Shown here piece by piece: positions 38,652 to 47,923 of a stretch of 64,000 bases of DNA. Where the stretch lies: assembly GCA_003569245.1 (NCBI GenBank), contig BGOM01000015.1, positions 1 to 64,000 on the forward strand, written 5' to 3'. Position numbers and translations under genes: made by a program. The number at the start of each line of letters is the position of its first letter. The stretch's first letter is position 1. The stretch is from Opitutia bacterium (lineage in GTDB: Bacteria; Verrucomicrobiota; Verrucomicrobiia; Opitutales; UBA953). Under the pieces are notes generated by a model. The model was not told the DNA's origin. It did no database searches and was given only the letters and a program-made list of their open reading frames with translations.

Positions 38652-40148
38652 TTAGGCAGCGGCAAGCTGGGCCGAGTCGGTGAACCCGCGATGGATCCGG
38701 TACTCAAGCAACGACGACCAGGGCCAGCGACGGGTCACTTCGATGCCGTAGGCCGAGGGGTTGCTCCCCATCGGGGAAAGCATCTCCAGCTGGAAGGCGT
38801 TATGCTCGATCATCGCCTTAAGCGCAGGTCGCACGGCGACCTCGTCCCGGACAACCTGGAGCCAATGTTGCTCCTCGCGAACATCTGCCCCGGGCAGACC
38901 GGTCAGGTAGTTTATGACGACCGCGACGCCCGCCTCGGCGGCGGCATCCAGGAAGCCGCGGAGCAGCTTCGGTGACTGCGGCTTATTGATGATGTTTTGG
39001 GAGGTGTCGTCGAGGGTCTCGAGGCCGATCTCTAGAGTACGCAAGCCTTCGCCGTACAGACGACGCATGGTCTCCCGATTGAAGCTGTCGTGGAGCTTGG
39101 TGCATGCGCTCCACAAGACCCGGCCCTTGATCATTGCACCGACCTCACGCAGCTGAGTGGGCACAAGGAGACTATCCTTGAAAGAGACCACGGCATCATG
39201 GGCGACCGCCTGCTCGATGACGGGCTCCAAGGCCGTCACAGAAATCTTACGATGCTTACCCTCAATTTTGGGGTAAGTGCAGAAAGAGCACTTGCCGTAG
39301 GCGCAGCCGCGCGAGGCCTGGACGGGCAGGGTCAGGCTACCTTGGCCATAGGACACGAGATCGAAGGAGGGAACCGTAGCGCCGTCTTCCTTGGCACGCC
39401 GGGAAGCCGTGCCAGCTCGGAAGACTTCCGCCGGCCAAGGATTGTCGATGGCTACAGCGTCGAGAAGCTCAACCCAGGTCTTCTCGGCGTACCCGACCAC
39501 GAAGCCGTCGATGCCTTCGCCATAGATTGTATCCTTGCTGATAGGGTCAGCCAAAGCGGTGACATGGGCACCGCCCCAGACGACCGGGACCCCAGGCCAG
39601 ACGGCGCGGATGACCTTGGTGACGGCCAGAGCGGCGATGATCTGACCGCTGAACATGACGGAGAGTCCGACCAAGTCCGGACGCGGAACCTGCTCTAACT
39701 GACGACGCACCCATTCCCCGAATGAGCCTGCGGCCAGGTTGGCGGCGCAGCCGATGATTTCATCGTGTGAAGCGTAGAGCACAACAGTTCGCGATTCCCT
39801 TTCATTAGCGGGGACAGGGACGGGCCAGTGGGTTGAGCAAAGCTCCTGCCACTCCTGGTAAAGACGGTTCAGCTCCTTGGACGGCTTATCATGGTCACCC
39901 TTGATCTGGCCGGAGGTATGGGCGGAGGTGATGCGCTCCTTGATCCATTCTCGGTTGAGATCCAGGACGTCGACCTTGTGTCCGGCGCGTTCGCCCGCCC
40001 CTTTCAGGTAGGCGGGGCCGGCCATCGGCCCCCCGAAGTGCTTGAGGAACGGCGGGACGATGACAACCGACGCGGTCTTCGGTCGAACGTCGGGGATAAC
40101 GGGCAACGGAGCGCCGTCAGTGGTGAGGTAGCTGGATACGTCGATCAT
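38652..40148 (-). CDS. Radical SAM protein with N-terminal B12-binding-like region (498 aa)
   Basis: RGCAYGKCSFCTYPKIEGKHRKIS cysteine motif; N-terminal ASVVIVPPFLKHFGGPMAGPAYLKGAGERAGHKVDVLDLN and GVPVVWGGAHVTA are B12-domain-like. Confidence 0.85.
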   Translation of the reverse strand: MIDVSSYLTTDGAPLPVIPDVRPKTASVVIVPPFLKHFGGPMAGPAYLKGAGERAGHKVDVLDLNREWIKERITSAHTSGQIKGDHDKPSKELNRLYQEWQELCSTHWPVPVPANERESRTVVLYASHDEIIGCAANLAAGSFGEWVRRQLEQVPRPDLVGLSVMFSGQIIAALAVTKVIRAVWPGVPVVWGGAHVTALADPISKDTIYGEGIDGFVVGYAEKTWVELLDAVAIDNPWPAEVFRAGTASRRAKEDGATVPSFDLVSYGQGSLTLPVQASRGCAYGKCSFCTYPKIEGKHRKISVTALEPVIEQAVAHDAVVSFKDSLLVPTQLREVGAMIKGRVLWSACTKLHDSFNRETMRRLYGEGLRTLEIGLETLDDTSQNIINKPQSPKLLRGFLDAAAEAGVAVVINYLTGLPGADVREEQHWLQVVRDEVAVRPALKAMIEHNAFQLEMLSPMGSNPSAYGIEVTRRWPWSSLLEYRIHRGFTDSAQLAAA

Positions 40149-40298
40149 GACGCCTCCATCGTTCGCCTGATTTACAGATGCTCAACCTACTCAGCTTTAT
40201 ACTGCAGCCTGCCGAGGCTAATTGTTAGCAGACTCGTGTTTTCACCATTAAAAACGCGTTTTTATTGGTGGATGCATTAGCAGGACCAAACGCCAAAG

Positions 40299-42221
40299 CT
40301 AACGCCTTAGATCACACCTAATACGCAAACCCGTAATTATTCTCTCTAATTCTAAATCAAAGTTAAAATATATCCCGAACTGGATTTCACCTGCGGTAAT
40401 CAAGGCTTTACGATAGCGCGCTATTTGTAGCTTAGCCTTCTTATCTTCCGTGGCCCTTTCCTTCATCCATAAGGCGGCTGCCATTTCGGGTATACACCAT
40501 GCAGCAACCTCGCCATCCATCGTGCCCTCGTCATTCTTAACTGAAATATCTTCTTCGAACTTTACTTTGGAATCAAAGATAGCGTCGAGTGTCCGGGCAT
40601 AATGGGAAAGCGCCTGATCTAACTGAACTATATACTTTTGCGGAACATTTTGGCAATGCCACGCATTGTGTAACGCGTTTCTTGCCATCAGCATCCAGAC
40701 GATTCCTTTAGGAATATCGAGTGCGTCGTCTTTCTTAAGCCAGGCGATGGCTTCCTCGATATAACTGGTCCCCGGCTTCCCCCTCACATCAATGATGAAA
40801 CGCGGGTTGGATCGCAGACCTGCCCGGTACCTAATTGCAAGCAGCCCAAATTGCCTAGCTTTGGAAGCGGCCTTCAAAATCTCGGGCCTCGAAAGAGATT
40901 CTAAAAGCCTGTCCAACAGTTCGGACGCCCGCCACTCTAGCTTTAATACTACCGCGGCATTTTTCAGGTCCGCAGATAGCCCGTGGGCAGGGTTTCCTTT
41001 CACCATTCGTCCAAGAAGTATTCGCCGTGAAAGGAGGTAAGCCCAACCGAATAGCTTGGAAGCCTGATCATGATCCGTATGGTCGGGGTAAGGATAGGCT
41101 TTGTGGGCATCGATAACCTTCTCCGCAGTGTCCAGCGCCCCATCTGGATTCTTTCTCAACATCTCGGCTTCTGCTTCCATCTTAAAAGCAAATCTCAAAA
41201 GTCCGAACTTCGCCCGGGCGCAATTCACTAAAGGCAATTGTTCGGTTTTCTTGAACGTAAGCTCATCTTGCTGAATTACCTTAGCGACTAGCATCTCGTC
41301 TGCCGAAAGATCCCCCGAGGCAAGATCTGCGAGGCTGGACCATAAGCGACTTATCGCAGGGTTCTCGACATATTCGGTCACAAGCTCGCGTATGAGCGTA
41401 AACTGTTCGTTAGCCTGCGATCTTACGGGGTGAAAATGTATAAGGGCGTCAAAGAGCAGTTGCCACCTTTGCAGTTTTTCCATCTCGGACGTGGATAATG
41501 ATGTAGGCTTAGCGTAACCGCGAGCTGCACCTAGTTCCTCCGGCTTCGACGGGGCGCCAGAGGCATACCAAGCCAATAGCGACTTGCTGGGCGGATCGTC
41601 ATCGCGCGCCCTACCATCGACCGCGATCACTCTGAATACCGACGGATCGGAGCGCAGGAGAAAGGTTAAGTTGTGCGCCATGATTGGGGTCAAAACCACA
41701 CGTCCAACGAGACTAATCAGGCCATCGTATTCTACCTTCGGGAAAATCGAGTGAAGCCGTAGCGATACAGCCACAAAATGGTTAAGGGCGACGCGATAGC
41801 CGATTGGCCCGGGCCAACGCTCGTTTTCAACCTGAGAAAAGTCGGGCATTATCTGGCACAGCCCCGCTTCGACACCCATGAGGGCTTTCTCTACGCGGAC
41901 CGCCGATTCTAAGTAGTCTCCTTCTTTTTTTAACAAAACTCCAAAGCCTTCCTTCATCCTCACCACCAACTTCGTCCTCGAATCTTTGAGAAAGGCGCGG
42001 GCCTTACTTAGTGTTACTTTAAATGAACTAGTTTTCTGGCCGCGCACCAATTGAAGATCGCTTTGCATCTTCGCAGTCATTTGTCCCCTCATTTCCTTGA
42101 GGCCGTAGCGATATAGGCCAGCCAAGGCTTCCGTTAAAAGCAACCCGGCCCACTTGTTGGCGTCTCCAGCTGGGGGGTTATTCATATATAGGCTTATTAG
42201 ATGCCCCGAATGACCGGTCAA
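40299..42221 (-). CDS. Uncharacterised alpha-helical protein, family B member 1 (640 aa)
   Basis: C-terminal features RYRAGLRSNPRFI and ARYRKALITAGEIQFGIYFNFDLELERIITGL resemble 48643-50421. Confidence 0.75.
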   Translation of the reverse strand: MTGHSGHLISLYMNNPPAGDANKWAGLLLTEALAGLYRYGLKEMRGQMTAKMQSDLQLVRGQKTSSFKVTLSKARAFLKDSRTKLVVRMKEGFGVLLKKEGDYLESAVRVEKALMGVEAGLCQIMPDFSQVENERWPGPIGYRVALNHFVAVSLRLHSIFPKVEYDGLISLVGRVVLTPIMAHNLTFLLRSDPSVFRVIAVDGRARDDDPPSKSLLAWYASGAPSKPEELGAARGYAKPTSLSTSEMEKLQRWQLLFDALIHFHPVRSQANEQFTLIRELVTEYVENPAISRLWSSLADLASGDLSADEMLVAKVIQQDELTFKKTEQLPLVNCARAKFGLLRFAFKMEAEAEMLRKNPDGALDTAEKVIDAHKAYPYPDHTDHDQASKLFGWAYLLSRRILLGRMVKGNPAHGLSADLKNAAVVLKLEWRASELLDRLLESLSRPEILKAASKARQFGLLAIRYRAGLRSNPRFIIDVRGKPGTSYIEEAIAWLKKDDALDIPKGIVWMLMARNALHNAWHCQNVPQKYIVQLDQALSHYARTLDAIFDSKVKFEEDISVKNDEGTMDGEVAAWCIPEMAAALWMKERATEDKKAKLQIARYRKALITAGEIQFGIYFNFDLELERIITGLRIRCDLRR

Positions 42222-42373
42222 GGCGGTGATGCGCCGCTAACCGTCATCCTTGGCGTTTACCCCAATTTTATGAGCATATTCTACGTCAGCTAACATTTAC
42301 TCCACAATGAGGACCCATCATTCCCCTCCTTATTTACCCAAGATTTATCTCCTGCATATTTGGTTTCATACGC

Positions 42374-43033
42374 ATGAATCCTCTTCTGTATTTATCCCGG
42401 ACGAGCGCCAATGGCTGGACGATCCTCCGCCCGCAGTCCCAGGCTAACCTGCTGGCCGACCTGGCGCAACTGGGTCCGGTCATCCAGACGACGGAGATCA
42501 CCCCGCGGGTCAACGCCAAGGCGGCCTTGGCGACCGATCAGGAGATGGCGCTGCACACGGACCATCCCCGGGCCCGTTGGATCAGCTGGGAGTGCGTCCG
42601 CCAGTCCTCCGAGGGAGGCTACAGCCTACTGAAGGACACCAAGCCCGCGCTTAATTCCCTTTCCGACTCCGAGCGCGACGAACTCCGAGCCCTGACGATT
42701 CGCACGCATGTCGTCTTTCCGGACGATATGGGAGCCTATCCTGTCCTTCGTCAGGATAGAGACGGCGCTGACTGGGTCTACTTCACGCCTTGGATGACGG
42801 ATGGGCAGTCCTCGCCGGCGTTCCGCAAGTTCATCCAGGCGCTCGAGGCCACCCCGACCCTTACCCTCCGTCTCTACCCCGGGGAATCCCTGCTCATCGA
42901 TAACGGCCGCATGCTGCATGGCCGCTCGGCACTCGGCGGCGACAAAGACCGCCTCCTGATCCGCCGATGGATCGCCTCCCCTTTCGACACTTTCGGCCGC
43001 ACCCGCGGCCTAGAAGCCAACGCCGTCGGCTAA
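42374..43033 (+). CDS. TauD/TfdA-like 2-oxoglutarate/Fe(II) dioxygenase (219 aa)
   Basis: ALHTDHPRARW (HxD) ... LYPGESLLIDNGRMLHGRSAL...RLLIRRWI distal His/Arg. Confidence 0.8.
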   Translation: MNPLLYLSRTSANGWTILRPQSQANLLADLAQLGPVIQTTEITPRVNAKAALATDQEMALHTDHPRARWISWECVRQSSEGGYSLLKDTKPALNSLSDSERDELRALTIRTHVVFPDDMGAYPVLRQDRDGADWVYFTPWMTDGQSSPAFRKFIQALEATPTLTLRLYPGESLLIDNGRMLHGRSALGGDKDRLLIRRWIASPFDTFGRTRGLEANAVG

Positions 43034-43057
43034 ATCGGCACTCCCAAACCAAAAACC

Positions 43058-43630
43058 ATGAACACCCAGACCCAGATCCCCGCGGCGGAGGCCTTCCTGG
43101 CCCACGCCTCCACCCTCAACCCGGCGCCGACCCACATGGTCTTCCCCGCCCCGCTCACCTCGGAGCGCATCAGCTGGCTCGCCGCCAAAGGCGTCGACCC
43201 GCAGATCGCCGCCCTCGACCTCGAGATGGTCAAGATGAAGCTCCGCGACCAGGAGGAAGGCCAGGGGTGGTCGCTCCAGCAGACCGACGAGGCCGAACTC
43301 GAGTACAAGCGCTGGCTCACCCTCGTGAAGCGCCATGGCAAGGGCATGGTCCCGACCAACGCGATCGACCTCTTCTGGCACCAGCACATCCTCGACACCC
43401 GCGCCTACGTGGTCGACTGCGAGCGGACCTTCGGTGGCTACCTGCACCACTACCCCTACTTCGGCATGCGCGGGGAGCAGGACGCCAAGGACCTCGAGGC
43501 CGCGTTCCGCCGGACGCAGGCCCTCTACCAGGAGGCCTTCAACGAGACCCTCGGCGCCAACGCCGGTGAGAACTGCTGGCACGACTGCGAAAGCCGCTGC
43601 TGGCACGCCTGCTCCGGCGGGAAGGACTAA
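43058..43630 (+). CDS. GRDP-like (glycine-rich domain-containing protein-like) protein with Cys/His/Trp-rich C-terminal tail (190 aa)
   Basis: NAIDLFWHQHILDTRAYVVDCERTFGGYLHHYPYFGM core; C-terminus GENCWHDCESRCWHACSGGKD; 25 bp after the dioxygenase stop. Confidence 0.75.
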   Translation: MNTQTQIPAAEAFLAHASTLNPAPTHMVFPAPLTSERISWLAAKGVDPQIAALDLEMVKMKLRDQEEGQGWSLQQTDEAELEYKRWLTLVKRHGKGMVPTNAIDLFWHQHILDTRAYVVDCERTFGGYLHHYPYFGMRGEQDAKDLEAAFRRTQALYQEAFNETLGANAGENCWHDCESRCWHACSGGKD

Positions 43631-43642
43631 CCAACGGGGCTC

Positions 43643-43664
43643 GGCCGGCCCGCAAGGGCCGGCC
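43643..43664 (+). terminator. Strong hairpin with GCAA tetraloop after the GRDP-like gene
   Basis: GGCCGGCCC-GCAA-GGGCCGGCC; no long U-tract, so could be an mRNA-stabilising or weak terminator hairpin. Confidence 0.5.
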
Positions 43665-43768
43665 ATCCGCCCTCTGCTTCAAGCACTTACCCAACTTAAG
43701 CCCAATTCCTGCGACAAGCGCCCTCACCCGAACCCACCCTATCTCCCACCCCTCTTTATAGAGACCTC

Positions 43769-44674
43769 ATGATCGACTCCTCCCACACCCCCCCGGCCTT
43801 CAACAGCTACGCCGACGTAATCAGAACTATCCGGCTCGGACAGAAAGCATTCCTAAACATGTCGAACGGCACTACCTCCCGTATCAACCGAACCCGACTG
43901 CTGCAAAACTATGAGACCATCCTGCATTGCGCCGGCATCGAGCAGATGATGGGCGAGGCCATCGGCGTAAAGCCGGGCGAACTTTTGATCCAAGACGCCG
44001 ACGAGGAACTTGGTCGATATGCGGACGTGCCTGCCTGCTGGCTGCCTTCGCTAGGCGAGTTGATTTCAGCCGCCGACCATAAAATGGCGATCGCCAGCGA
44101 TTTGCTGGCGGAAATCAAGTTGGTCAAAGAGTTTCGCGACCAGGTTCTGCATGGCAAACAGCCCGCTTTCGGCGCCGGCCAACGTAAATGCGTGAAAGCC
44201 GTTTTCCAGAAGCTGCGACAGGGCAAGCACTGCACACCCCGAGCGGAGTTGCTTAGCCGAATCGCCTTCGTCGAGAAGATTCAAGCTGGCAAAGCCGAGG
44301 CTGAAGAAACTTTCGCGACTCTGGAAACTCTCTATCTTTCGATTGAGGCCGAGAGCGACGTTCGGAACGCACTGCCGCCTTCAAAATACAAAAATTTTCA
44401 TCTCCCGGCCGTAGCCAGCATCTTCGAGCTCAAGCGGCTCGACCCGGCCCTGACGCGGATTTTCAAGCGCGACAACCTTTCTCGACGACTCAGGGCAAGT
44501 GCCTTGATCCGGAACCACCTCGTACATGGGTCGCTCATCACCCCAACCGAGAGACAAACGAGCATCATCCGTTCGGCACATGAGCTCCTGGGGCAGGCGC
44601 TGGTCGAATTCCAGCTTAAGAAGAACGGCGGCCACACCGCCGGCGGCGACCTCCGCAACGGATTGGACCTCTGA
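43769..44674 (+). CDS. Tandem HEPN-like protein (301 aa)
   Basis: Two Rx4H motifs, KEFRDQVLHGK and ALIRNHLVHGS, in helical contexts about 150 residues apart. Confidence 0.6.
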   Translation: MIDSSHTPPAFNSYADVIRTIRLGQKAFLNMSNGTTSRINRTRLLQNYETILHCAGIEQMMGEAIGVKPGELLIQDADEELGRYADVPACWLPSLGELISAADHKMAIASDLLAEIKLVKEFRDQVLHGKQPAFGAGQRKCVKAVFQKLRQGKHCTPRAELLSRIAFVEKIQAGKAEAEETFATLETLYLSIEAESDVRNALPPSKYKNFHLPAVASIFELKRLDPALTRIFKRDNLSRRLRASALIRNHLVHGSLITPTERQTSIIRSAHELLGQALVEFQLKKNGGHTAGGDLRNGLDL

Positions 44675-44813
44675 CCTGACCATGCTCCCGAACCAAACCG
44701 CATTTCCGCATCCCAGTCAGCCTAAGCCGCTAATCAATCGGCCGGCGACTCCACGGAGCCGACAACCCCTTTGGGCGTGTCCTGAAACCCCCAGAATAGA
44801 AAGGATCAACAAC

Positions 44814-44906
44814 ATGGCTAACAACTACGGCAACGGTGGCGGTTACCCCAGCACGACGGGCAACTCGTCGGGCGGCGGTCGCTCCAACGGCCCGCGCGGC
44901 AAGTAA
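44814..44906 (+). CDS. Short Gly/Ser/Asn-rich peptide (30 aa)
   Basis: MANNYGNGGGYPSTTGNSSGGGRSNGPRGK*; preceded by AGAAAGGA SD-like sequence and followed by a terminator 20 bp downstream. Confidence 0.65.
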   Translation: MANNYGNGGGYPSTTGNSSGGGRSNGPRGK

Positions 44907-44926
44907 GCCGCCAAGCGGATGGTCGC

Positions 44927-44954
44927 GAGGGGCTGTCGGTCGGCCCCTCTTTTT
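44927..44954 (+). terminator. Rho-independent terminator after the 30-aa peptide
   Basis: GAGGGGC-TGTCGGTCG-GCCCCTC followed by TTTTT. Confidence 0.85.
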
Positions 44955-45060
44955 CCCAATATATCGAAACAGCGTAGAGGAATCCTAGACGGATTCCCGC
45001 CGCTGCTCTCCTCGAACGATTCTCACCCAACCTCTTTATTTAACTACCCCTTCTCTTCCC

Positions 45061-46512
45061 ATGAAACCGATCATTCCCTCCATGCCCTTCCTGGGCTTCC
45101 CTTCCGACCTGGTGCTCGCCGGGTTCCGGCCGGTCCGCGGCCTGCTGGTCGAGACGCCGGCGCCGGCCCTCACGCCCGAACAGGCGCGCGGCGAGTTCGA
45201 GTCGCTGGGCGACCTGCTCGACCTGCATGATCCGCGGCCGCTGCTCGCGGCGATCGCCCGCGAGATGGGCTATGACGCCGACCTGATCGCGGCGGGCGAG
45301 TGCGAGACGGGGGTGCCGGGGCATTCCTGGACGACGTATTGCGACGAGTCGTGGTTGCCGATGCTGGTGCGCTGGGAGGCGGGCGACGCCCAGCTGGTGC
45401 TGTCCTTGTGCGAGACGTTCGAACGCGGGGGCCGGCCGGACCTGCGCCTGACGGTCCTGGGGGATGCGGCGGCGTTGCCGATCCTGCGCCGGCTGGCGGT
45501 GGCGCTCTCCCCGTTCCACTTGTGCCGGCCCGACCTGTGCCAAGGGCCGGTGGCATTCGACGGGCGGACGCATTCGCTGCTCGTGCCCGAGATCGCCTTG
45601 AACCGCTTCGGGATCGGCGCCCATGTCTGCGGGGACGCAGCGGGGCGGATCGGCGCGGCGCGGGCGGAGGGGCTGGCCGACATCGCACGGTCGTGCAACC
45701 TGAGCTCGATGCAGGTGGAGGTGACGGGGATGAAGCCGGACGAGCTCCAGCTCTGGCTGCCCCCGGGACCGGGGCCGACCATGACCTACCCGGCCGACCG
45801 GGCGCTGGCGCCGGAAATCATCGAGTTGATCCAACGGCAGAGCGTCGGGGAAGTCCGCCGACTGGCGACCGAGGCGATCGCCAGCCGCCTCGAGGGGCGG
45901 GCGGAATTCGGACGACGTCCGGATAACTTGCTCTTCGGGATGGGGCAGCAGTCTCCGACGCTCATCGCGCAGCGCCTGCACCTGGCGGGTCTGCTCCACG
46001 AGATCGAGTACCTGCCGGTCGACCGCAAGGGGCTGTTCAGCCGGCCGTTCGGCACCTACCAGCTGGCCCTGGGCGACACCTCGGTCGGGCCGGCGTTCCG
46101 GCGACCCGACGACGAGGTGCTCGCGGGCACCGAGCATCGCACCTACGGGCGGGAGGCCACGACCGGGATCGACTTGTTGGGGCTCGGGATCCTGGCGGTG
46201 GAGCACTACCTGAAGCACCTGCGGTCGGGCCAACCGCCCGCCGAACTGCGCGAGCCGCCGAAGGCCGGCATCCCTGTGCCGGAATTCGGGGATATGCGAA
46301 AGTTGCCCGGCGCTCCGCGCGCGCGGTTGATGCCGATCGAGAAGCCGTCCTTCGGTATCCATCTCGGCCTGCCGGTACGCGTAGACCGTAGCGTAGTCGT
46401 CTGGCGGTCGGACGATCCGCAGGCGCTCGCGATCGACTTCGCGGCGGGAACGGGCGGGGTCCACCTCGCGGGGATGCGGAGGTGTCCGGTGCCGGTGAAG
46501 GCGGGGAGGTGA
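45061..46512 (+). CDS. Uncharacterised protein, family A member 2 (483 aa)
   Basis: GECETGVPGHSWTTYCDESWLPMLVRW...FGIHLGLPVRVDRSVVVWRSDDPQALAIDF, aligned by eye to 9534-11033 and 50885-52327. Confidence 0.8.
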   Translation: MKPIIPSMPFLGFPSDLVLAGFRPVRGLLVETPAPALTPEQARGEFESLGDLLDLHDPRPLLAAIAREMGYDADLIAAGECETGVPGHSWTTYCDESWLPMLVRWEAGDAQLVLSLCETFERGGRPDLRLTVLGDAAALPILRRLAVALSPFHLCRPDLCQGPVAFDGRTHSLLVPEIALNRFGIGAHVCGDAAGRIGAARAEGLADIARSCNLSSMQVEVTGMKPDELQLWLPPGPGPTMTYPADRALAPEIIELIQRQSVGEVRRLATEAIASRLEGRAEFGRRPDNLLFGMGQQSPTLIAQRLHLAGLLHEIEYLPVDRKGLFSRPFGTYQLALGDTSVGPAFRRPDDEVLAGTEHRTYGREATTGIDLLGLGILAVEHYLKHLRSGQPPAELREPPKAGIPVPEFGDMRKLPGAPRARLMPIEKPSFGIHLGLPVRVDRSVVVWRSDDPQALAIDFAAGTGGVHLAGMRRCPVPVKAGR

Positions 46513-46523
46513 GGGAGGGGAGG

Positions 46524-46800
46524 ATCGAGGATTGAGTCGATGGGAGGGTCGATGGTTGAGTCGAGGACAGAGAGCTGAGTCGAGGGGAGGAGGGCGGAGT
46601 GCAGAGTACTGAGTACGGATACGGAGTTGATCAGTTGGCCGGTTGGTCGAAGGAGATACACGGACCAGCGGGGACGCTGGTCCCTACCTGGAGGCAGGGG
46701 AGGTGGCGGGGGCAGCACGCGGTGCTGCCCCTACCCGCGCGCGGGGCTGCGGGGGCATTGGTCCCTGCCGGCGCGAACGGGGTTCGCGAGTGGTTGGGGG
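46524..46800. repeat. Mosaic intergenic repeat cluster
   Basis: 12-bp-period GTCGA array (46524-46590), GTTGATCAGTTGGCCGGTTGG, GGACCAGCGGGGACGCTGGTCCCTACC, GGGCAGCACGCGGTGCTGCCC (46710-46730), GCGAACGGGGTTCGCGAGTGGTTGGGGG. Confidence 0.9.
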
Positions 46801-46953
46801 ATTCCGTTGTCGCATGAAAAGGTGCCGGTGGGTCGCCGGATTATTATACTAGGCTCCAAGGAGGTCGCTCAAGGCCCCGGGATGCTGATAGTAAATGCTA
46901 AAATAGGTTCGCAAGCAGACGAGGAATGCTAGGATTCACTCAACCCCACGACC

Positions 46954-47913
46954 ATGCCGCGCACCCACGGACTGACCGCCCTCGCCATCCTCCACAACGT
47001 CACCGCGGCCCTCGCGTTGTTGGCCCTGACCGGGCGCACGATCAATCCCGCCGCCGACAACGCTTCGTTCGTGTCGGTGATACAGGTCTGTGCTTTCGCC
47101 TTCTTCACGGTGATCGTTCGCCGCGCCTGGGCCAGCATCGACGGTGGTACCAACGGGGTTAGCCCGGCCAAGGCCCAAGGCTTCCTGTTCATTCCCTTCT
47201 TCAACTTCTACTGGATCTTCCCCGCCCTGGTCTCCCTAGCCACCCAGACCAACGCCAAGGCGGATTCCTCGAACGTGAGCGGAGGTAAGCTGACCCGAGG
47301 CTTTGGCCTGGTCATCGCCATCCTGTTCTGCGTGACGAGCCTGACCGACCTGCATGCTTCGCTGGCCTGGTTGCATCTGCTGGTCTACGCCACCTATGTG
47401 GGCTTCACGGTAACCTATATCTGGCAAATTCGCCGGGCCGCGGCGGCCTTCGACGCCCATACGGCTCCGGCTTTAAGCGAACCGACCAAGATGCCTACCG
47501 TGGGCATTGCCGGCATCATCTATGGCGCGGGTGTCGCCGCGCTCCTGCTTGCCGCGCTCGGCAACCTGGTCTTGCTCTCCCCCGAAGCGGTGCAAGCAAG
47601 GCTCCAGTCGAAGGGATACACGACCCGAATCTCCGACCGAGATCGCATTGAAGGATGGTTCGGCAGCGGCCGTGACGTTCTCCGGGGAACCGGGGTGACC
47701 GAGATCAAGGAGCTGCGCGTTTATCGGGGCGATGATCGGGTCGCAGGTGTCTACCTTGCGACGGGCAACCTCACCAGCGACGCGGAACAAATCGTCGCCA
47801 CTAAACTTTCGACCCGTGTCGAGCGTTCAGGCAACACTATCTACTTCAAGGCCTACATCCGTGAACCCGCCCAAGACAACGTCGATATCAAGGCTTGGCT
47901 GGCCGCTTTTTGA
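46954..47913 (+). CDS. Multi-pass membrane protein, hypothetical (319 aa)
   Basis: Several hydrophobic segments; GFLFIPFFNFYWIFPALVSLA. Confidence 0.65.
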   Translation: MPRTHGLTALAILHNVTAALALLALTGRTINPAADNASFVSVIQVCAFAFFTVIVRRAWASIDGGTNGVSPAKAQGFLFIPFFNFYWIFPALVSLATQTNAKADSSNVSGGKLTRGFGLVIAILFCVTSLTDLHASLAWLHLLVYATYVGFTVTYIWQIRRAAAAFDAHTAPALSEPTKMPTVGIAGIIYGAGVAALLLAALGNLVLLSPEAVQARLQSKGYTTRISDRDRIEGWFGSGRDVLRGTGVTEIKELRVYRGDDRVAGVYLATGNLTSDAEQIVATKLSTRVERSGNTIYFKAYIREPAQDNVDIKAWLAAF

Positions 47914-47923
47914 TTCACCGACC

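Noticed and set aside
45040-46464. 474-aa minus-strand ORF opposite family A member 2
   Set aside because: Arg/Gln/Pro-rich shadow; the plus-strand ORF is supported by two paralogues.
16700-46500. Prophage or integrative element
   Set aside because: No integrase, transposase, capsid, terminase or tRNA attachment site recognised; the block looks like a defence island without its own visible mobility gene in this window.
46599-46932. Short ORFs in repeat clusters (e.g. DQRGRWSLPGG-, GAARGAAPTRARG-type peptides)
   Set aside because: They are translations of the GGACCAGC and GGGCAGCAC hairpins and recur in all frames and clusters; not real proteins.
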